Of a stretch of DNA of 64,000 nucleotides, positions 59,723 to 64,000 are shown piece after piece. The stretch comes from Inquilinus sp052078665 (lineage in GTDB: Bacteria > Pseudomonadota > Alphaproteobacteria > DSM-16000 > Inquilinaceae), in assembly GCF_052078665.1 (NCBI RefSeq), contig NZ_JBQJIK010000002.1:99818-163817 (forward strand), read 5' to 3'. The notes beneath the pieces were generated by a model. That model ran no database searches and had not been told where the DNA came from. It saw nothing but the letters and a program-made list of their open reading frames with translations. Position numbers and translations under genes: made by a program. Numbering within the stretch: the stretch's first letter is position 1; the number at the start of each line of letters is the position of its first letter.

Positions 59723-60604
59723 ATGACCCTGGCCGCTGCCGACCCGAACGCCGCCATCGCCCGCCGCACCGGCAACCGCGGCTGGCGCCGCTTCCGCCGG
59801 CACAAGCTGGCGATGATCGGCGTCGCCTGCATCCTGCTGCTGGTGCTGGCCTGCGTCGCCGGGCCGTGGCTGCTGCCCTTCGACGATCTGCGCATCGACA
59901 TGCGCGCCCGCTTTTCCCCGCCTTTGACCGGCTGGCACCTGTTCGGCACCGACCCGCTCGGCCGCGACCTCTGCGCCCGGCTGCTGATGGCCGGGCGGAT
60001 CTCGCTCTCCGTCGCCTTCGCCGCGATGGTGATCAGCACGATCGTGGGGTCGGCGGTCGGGGTGGTGGCGGGCTATTACGGAAGGGCGGTCGGCGCCGTG
60101 CTGATGCGGCTGGTCGACGCCATGCTGTGCTTCCCCGCCGTGTTCCTGCTGCTGACCCTGGCGGCGCTGCTGAAGCCGGACCCGATCACCATCACCCTGA
60201 TCATCGCCGCGACCAGCTGGATGGAGGTGGCGCGGGTGGTCGAAAGCCAGATCCGCACCCTGCGCGAGCGCGACTTCACTTTGGCGGCGGAGATGATGGG
60301 CGCGTCGGACGTCCGCATCATGGTCGACGAGCTGCTGCGCAACGCCGTCGGCCCGATCGTGGTCGCCGCCACCCTGACGGTGGCCCGCGCCATCCTGATG
60401 GAGGCCTATATCAGCTTCCTCGGCTACGGCATCCAGCCGCCGACGGCGAGCTGGGGCAACATGCTGAACAACGCCCAGCAATACCTGACCTCGGCGCCCT
60501 GGCTGGCCCTGGTCCCGGGCATCGCCATCACCCTGGCGGTGACCAGCTTCAACTTCATCGGCGACGGGCTGCGCGACGCGCTCGACGCCCGGCTGGAATC
60601 GTGA
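59723..60604 (+). CDS. Dpp/Opp-type ABC importer, DppC-like permease
   Basis: The 293-residue membrane protein has an N-terminal basic stretch before the first helix (RKTGNRGWRRFRRHK-like region). FGTDPLGRDLCARLLMAGRI, a coupling loop around AAEMMGASDVRIMVDELLRN and the terminal FIGDGLRDALDARLES follow. GAGGGG precedes the start. The stop overlaps the ATPase start by one base. Unlike the locus at 49.8 kb, permease and ATPase are separate here. Confidence 0.92.
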   Translation: MTLAAADPNAAIARRTGNRGWRRFRRHKLAMIGVACILLLVLACVAGPWLLPFDDLRIDMRARFSPPLTGWHLFGTDPLGRDLCARLLMAGRISLSVAFAAMVISTIVGSAVGVVAGYYGRAVGAVLMRLVDAMLCFPAVFLLLTLAALLKPDPITITLIIAATSWMEVARVVESQIRTLRERDFTLAAEMMGASDVRIMVDELLRNAVGPIVVAATLTVARAILMEAYISFLGYGIQPPTASWGNMLNNAQQYLTSAPWLALVPGIAITLAVTSFNFIGDGLRDALDARLES

Positions 60605-61620
60605 TGACGGACGCCCCGATCCTCGAGGTTCGCGACCTGGCCGTGACCTTCCGCGGCGAAGCCGGGGCGCTGACGGTGGTCAACGACGTGTCCTTCTCCG
60701 TCCGCCGCGGCGAGACCCTGGCGCTGGTCGGCGAATCCGGTTCGGGCAAGAGCGTTACCAGCCTGGCGGTGCTGCGGCTGCTGCCGCCGGTGCCGCGCTG
60801 CACCATCGCCGGCTCGGTCCGCTTCGCCGGGCGCGACGGCCAGGCCCGCGACCTGCTGCAGCTGGCCCCCGAGGCGATGCGGGCGGTGCGCGGCGACGAG
60901 ATCTCGATGATCTTCCAGGAGCCGATGACCTCGTTGAACCCGGTGCACCGGATCGGCGACCAGATCGCGGAGGCGGTGACCTACCACCGCGGCCTCGGCC
61001 GCAAGCAGGCGCTGGCAAGGGCGGAGGAGCTGCTGGAGCTGGTCGGCATCCCGGAGCCGCGGCGGCGCCTTTCCGCCTATCCGCACCACCTGTCGGGCGG
61101 CATGCGCCAGCGGGTGATGATCGCCATGGCGCTGGCCTGCGACCCCAGCCTGCTGATCGCCGACGAGCCGACCACGGCGCTGGACGTCACCGTCCAGGCC
61201 GGGATCATCGACCTCCTGAAATCGCTGCAGGCGAAAACCGGCATGGCGATCATCTTCGTCACCCACAATCTCGGCGTGGTGGCCGAGATCGCGGACAGCG
61301 TCATGGTCATGTATGCCGGCCGCATCGTCGAGCGCGGCGACGCCGTCGGGCTGCTGCAGCGGCCGCGCATGCCTTACACCCAGGGGCTGCTGCGCTCGGT
61401 GCCGCGGATCGACCGGCTGGATTTCGGCGGTGGCGTGCTGCCGGCCATCCCCGGCAGCGTCCCGGACCCCGGCCGGCTGCCGCCCGGCTGCTCCTTCCAC
61501 CCGCGCTGCGACCACGCCCGGCCCGGTGCCTGCGATGCCGCGGTGCCGGCGCTGGAGGAGGCCGATGGCCGGGTGGTGCGCTGCCTGCGCTGGCGCGAGA
61601 TCGAGGCGGCTGGCGCATGA
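60604..61620 (+). CDS. Dpp/Opp-type ABC importer, DppD-like ATPase
   Basis: The 338 residues from ATG 60604 carry Walker A GESGSGKS, Q-loop FQEPMTSLNPVHRIGDQ, signature LSGGMRQR, Walker B LIADEPTTALD and H-loop VTHNLGVV. The C-terminal oligopeptide extension has the cysteine pair GCSFHPRCDH. The gene overlaps both neighbours by 1-4 bases. It pairs with the next ATPase to power the importer. Confidence 0.93.
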   Translation: MTDAPILEVRDLAVTFRGEAGALTVVNDVSFSVRRGETLALVGESGSGKSVTSLAVLRLLPPVPRCTIAGSVRFAGRDGQARDLLQLAPEAMRAVRGDEISMIFQEPMTSLNPVHRIGDQIAEAVTYHRGLGRKQALARAEELLELVGIPEPRRRLSAYPHHLSGGMRQRVMIAMALACDPSLLIADEPTTALDVTVQAGIIDLLKSLQAKTGMAIIFVTHNLGVVAEIADSVMVMYAGRIVERGDAVGLLQRPRMPYTQGLLRSVPRIDRLDFGGGVLPAIPGSVPDPGRLPPGCSFHPRCDHARPGACDAAVPALEEADGRVVRCLRWREIEAAGA

Positions 61621-62642
61621 CGACGACACCGCCGCCGATCCTCGAGCTGCAGGAGCTCAGCAAGTCCTTCGCGGTCGGCGGCTCGCTGTTCGGGCGCGAG
61701 CGGCTGCAGGTGCGCGCGGTCGACCGCGTCTCCTTCACCGTGCGCCAGGGCGAGGTGCTAGGCCTGGTCGGCGAATCCGGCTCGGGCAAGAGCACGCTGG
61801 GCCGCACCCTGTTGCGGCTGATGCGGCCGACCGGCGGGCGGGTGCTGTTCGAGGGCACCGACATCACCGATCTCGGCCGCCGGCAGCTCAAGCCGATCCG
61901 GCCGCGGCTGCAATTCGTGTTCCAGGACCCGGCAGCGTCGCTGAACCCGCGCATGACCGTCGGCCGCATCGTCGCCATGCCGCTGCGGGTGCAGAAAGAC
62001 GCGCCGCCGGCGGCGGAGCGCGCGGCCCGGGTGGCAGCGGCGCTGGAGACGGTCGGCCTGTCCGCCAGCCATGCCGAGCGCTTCCCGCATGAATTCTCCG
62101 GCGGCCAGCGCCAGCGCATCGGCATCGCCCGGGCGCTGGTGACCGAGCCGCGGCTGCTGGTGGCGGACGAGCCGGTCTCCGCCCTCGACGTCTCGGTCCA
62201 GGCCCAGATCATCAACCTGCTGATGGAGGTGAAGCGGCGGCTGGACCTGACCATCGTCTTCATCAGCCACGACCTGGCGGTGGTCGGCCAGATCTGCGAC
62301 CGGGTGGCGGTGATGTATCTCGGCCGGATCATCGAGATCGCGCCGGCCCGGGCGCTGTTCGAGACGCCGCGCCACCCCTACACCGAGGCGCTGCTGTCGG
62401 CCGCGCCGATCCCGGATCCGACGCTGCGCCGCCAGCGCATTCTGCTGAAGGGCGAGCTGCCCAGCCCGCTGTCGCCGCCCTCCGGCTGCGCCTTCCGCAC
62501 CCGCTGCCGCTACGCCCTGCCGGCCTGCGCCGAGGCCGCCCCGCCGCTGCAGGCGGTCGGCGACGGCCATCTCAGCGCCTGCATCCGGCCGGAGCTGGCC
62601 CTGGCCTCGCCGCTGGCGCCGGCCGTCGCCTGGGCGGGCTGA
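61617..62642 (+). CDS. Dpp/Opp-type ABC importer, DppF-like ATPase
   Basis: The 341 residues carry Walker A GESGSGKST, Q-loop VFQDPAASLNPRM, signature FSGGQRQR, Walker B LVADEPVSALD and H-loop ISHDLAVV, with the C-terminal cysteine cluster GCAFRTRCRY. It closes the third peptide-type importer of the window. It is followed by a gap of about 120 bases containing the sigma-54 promoter of the next unit. Confidence 0.93.
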   Translation: MTTTPPPILELQELSKSFAVGGSLFGRERLQVRAVDRVSFTVRQGEVLGLVGESGSGKSTLGRTLLRLMRPTGGRVLFEGTDITDLGRRQLKPIRPRLQFVFQDPAASLNPRMTVGRIVAMPLRVQKDAPPAAERAARVAAALETVGLSASHAERFPHEFSGGQRQRIGIARALVTEPRLLVADEPVSALDVSVQAQIINLLMEVKRRLDLTIVFISHDLAVVGQICDRVAVMYLGRIIEIAPARALFETPRHPYTEALLSAAPIPDPTLRRQRILLKGELPSPLSPPSGCAFRTRCRYALPACAEAAPPLQAVGDGHLSACIRPELALASPLAPAVAWAG

Positions 62643-62717
62643 CCACATTCTGTGCAGACTGCCCTGCCGCACGCTGGCGGGGAGGGCGAATCCGGCCGTT
62701 TCCGGCCCTGCCGCGGC

Positions 62718-62734
62718 TGGCACAGGCCTTGCTT
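62718..62734 (+). promoter_or_regulatory. Sigma-54 (RpoN) -24/-12 promoter of the ECF-type importer
   Basis: TGGCAC (62718-62723), five bases, then TTGCTT (62729-62734) is an exact match to the -24/-12 consensus (TGGCAC-N5-TTGCW) with correct spacing. Transcription would start near 62745, leaving about 20 bases before ATG 62764. No clear NtrC site was seen in the 75 bases upstream, so the enhancer-binding activator is unknown. Confidence 0.82.
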
Positions 62735-62763
62735 CGAATTTGAGACGAAAGCGAGGTCCCGCC

Positions 62764-63339
62764 ATGACCGACATCACCACCGTCAAGACCGAACGCAACA
62801 TTCTGTTCCCCATCGTGCTGGCGCTGGTCGCCGGCGTCGCCACCGGGGTGCTGTGGTGCTACGCCAACCCGATCCAGCTGGTGCCCGGCGTCATCCAGTG
62901 GCGCATCTTCGCCTTCCTGCCGCCTCTGGTCGGCATCCTGTTCGGCTTTCGCAGCGGCTTCATCTGCGGCTATGTCGGGTCGCTGGTCTGGTCGCTGCTG
63001 GCCGGCACCTTCATCCCGGCCCACACGCTGATCGTCGACGGCATCATGGTCGGGCTGACCGGCGCCGTGCCCGGCCTGCTGTTCGATCCGGCCCGCAAGC
63101 CGATCGACACCGCCGGCCTGGCGAAGATCGCCGCCACCTGCCTGGTCGTCGGGCTGGCGATGGTGGCCGCGGTGGCCGCCAGCCTGGCCTTCCTCGGCAT
63201 CTTCCCGTTCTGGTGGGGGCTGCTGTATCTCGGCCTGTCGGACATCGTGCCGATGATCATCGGCACCCCGCTGCTGGTGAAGCCGGCGCTGAAGATCCTG
63301 GCCGGGTCGGGCCTGACCGCCGGCATCACCCGGTTCTGA
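62764..63339 (+). CDS. ECF-type importer S component-like membrane protein
   Basis: The 191-residue hydrophobic protein has about five or six membrane helices. Helices lie around ILFPIVLALVAGVATGVLW, IFAFLPPLVGILFGF, FICGYVGSLVWSLLAG, a GAVPGLLFDP loop, and two later segments. Size and glycine-rich helices fit substrate-specific S components of ECF transporters. The gene for an ECF-type ATPase follows 16 bases later, which supports the call. The substrate is not deducible; sigma-54 control suggests nitrogen-related nutrition. ATG 62764 is preferred over an ATG eight codons upstream because that would overlap the transcription start. Confidence 0.75.
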   Translation: MTDITTVKTERNILFPIVLALVAGVATGVLWCYANPIQLVPGVIQWRIFAFLPPLVGILFGFRSGFICGYVGSLVWSLLAGTFIPAHTLIVDGIMVGLTGAVPGLLFDPARKPIDTAGLAKIAATCLVVGLAMVAAVAASLAFLGIFPFWWGLLYLGLSDIVPMIIGTPLLVKPALKILAGSGLTAGITRF

Positions 63340-63355
63340 GGGCCGGCGCCGGACC

Positions 63356-64000
63356 GTGCTCGAGATCAAAGCGCTGAGCGTGGGCTTCGCCCCGGCGAAG
63401 CCCGCCATCCTGCCCACCTCGTTCCGGATCGAACCCGGCGGGCGCCTGCTGCTGTGCGGCGCCAACGGCTCCGGCAAGTCGACCCTGCTGGCCGCGGCCG
63501 CCGGGGTGATCCCGAAGCTGTCCCGGCCGCCGCACCTGGCCGGCTCCGTCCGCCTCGGCGGCGCCGAGCTGGGCGGCCTGCCGCGGACCGAGCTGTTCCG
63601 CCGCGTCGGCATCGTGTTCCAGAACCTCGACGACCAGCTCTGGGATCTCGGGGTCGAGGATTTGATCGCCTTCCCGCTCGAAAGCCGCGCCCTGCCGCGC
63701 CTGCGGGTGCGGGACCGGGTGCTGCAGCTGGTCTCGGCCCTGTCGCTCGAGGCGCTGCTCGGCCGCCGGGTGCTGACCCTGTCCGGCGGTGAGCGGCGCA
63801 TGGTGGCCCTGGCCGCCGCGCTGGCGACGGGGCCGGAGCTGCTGGTGCTGGACGAGCCGACCACCGGCCTCGACCCGGCGGCGCGGCAGCGCCTGGCCGG
63901 GCTTCTCGCCCGGCTGGGCGGGGATCTGCCCATGCTGCTGGCGGCGGAGCAGGATGCCGGCGCCCTGGCCGCGGTCGCGGACGCCGTGCTGCTGCAGAAG
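63356..64000 (+). CDS. ECF-type importer ATPase (A component), 3' end outside window
   Basis: The frame starts at GTG 63356 (VLEIKALSVGF) and stays open to the end of the window (215 codons). It has Walker A GANGSGKST, an ECF-type Q-loop VFQNLDDQLWDLGVEDLIAF, signature LSGGERRMVALAAAL and Walker B LLVLDEPTTGLD. The LDDQLW Q-loop is characteristic of ECF A components related to CbiO/BioM. It is co-transcribed with the S component from the sigma-54 promoter. The second ATPase and the T component would be expected just beyond the window. Confidence 0.88.
   Translation, partial: MLEIKALSVGFAPAKPAILPTSFRIEPGGRLLLCGANGSGKSTLLAAAAGVIPKLSRPPHLAGSVRLGGAELGGLPRTELFRRVGIVFQNLDDQLWDLGVEDLIAFPLESRALPRLRVRDRVLQLVSALSLEALLGRRVLTLSGGERRMVALAAALATGPELLVLDEPTTGLDPAARQRLAGLLARLGGDLPMLLAAEQDAGALAAVADAVLLQK

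Noticed and set aside
62653..62673. Possible NtrC site upstream of the sigma-54 promoter
   Set aside because: There is an inverted pair GTGC-N13-GCAC, but NtrC sites have the opposite order (GCAC...GTGC), so the match is not supported.

Overview
The window is high-GC bacterial DNA, densely packed and mostly in short-overlap (ATGA/GTGA) operons. Gene content and style suggest a free-living or plant/soil-associated alphaproteobacterium, possibly of the Rhodospirillales/Inquilinus type. That placement is inference: there is no rRNA or tRNA to anchor it. About 55 protein genes are supported. No tRNA, rRNA, CRISPR array, integrase or intact insertion sequence was seen.

Layout. 1-6.2 kb: the 3' part of a GH39 enzyme strikingly like animal alpha-L-iduronidase, an alphaproteobacterial hypothetical, an AT-rich foreign gene (DUF2971) beside a decayed DNA adenine methylase, a secreted LGFP/PAN protein and two tandem paralogous small unknowns. 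6.2-15.7 kb: a CUT2 (ribose-type) ABC importer with RidA, an amidohydrolase, a D-serine-deaminase-like PLP enzyme, an AstE/AspA-like deacylase and a LacI regulator. Two transcription units here carry the same 24-bp LacI-type operator/-35 block. 15.8-18.2 kb: a remnant AAA ATPase, a PIN toxin and excisionase-like antitoxin on opposite strands, and an M23-like protein. 18.2-28.2 kb: an eight-gene leftward operon (Dpp-type importer, creatininase, RraA-like, gamma-glutamyltransferase-like and N-formylglutamate deformylase-like enzymes) facing a LysR regulator. 28.2-35.0 kb: an ArsR-MFS unit (MFS frameshifted) divergent from a MarR-RND efflux operon, with a five-unit 14-bp repeat array and MarR boxes between and beyond them. 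35.1-42.5 kb: LacI, a Pot/Fbp-type ABC importer, nucleoside hydrolase and adenine deaminase in one tight operon, read as a purine nucleoside uptake and salvage unit. 42.5-52.7 kb: LysR facing ATP-dependent hydantoinase/oxoprolinase subunits A and B and a Dpp-type importer with a permease-ATPase fusion. 52.8-62.6 kb: two FAD amine oxidoreductases, MarR, SDR and a third, fully split Dpp-type importer. 62.7-64.0 kb: an ECF-type S component and A component (cut by the window end) behind a consensus sigma-54 promoter.

Overall the window reads as a scavenging region: six importers (one CUT2, three Dpp/Opp, one Pot-type, one ECF), each linked to regulators and hydrolases for small nitrogenous compounds such as modified amino acids, gamma-glutamyl or cyclic amides, and purine nucleosides. 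The substrates named are inferences from gene neighbourhood. The most interesting signals are the iduronidase-like enzyme, the non-classical nucleoside importer, the sigma-54 ECF locus and several unusually clear regulatory repeats.
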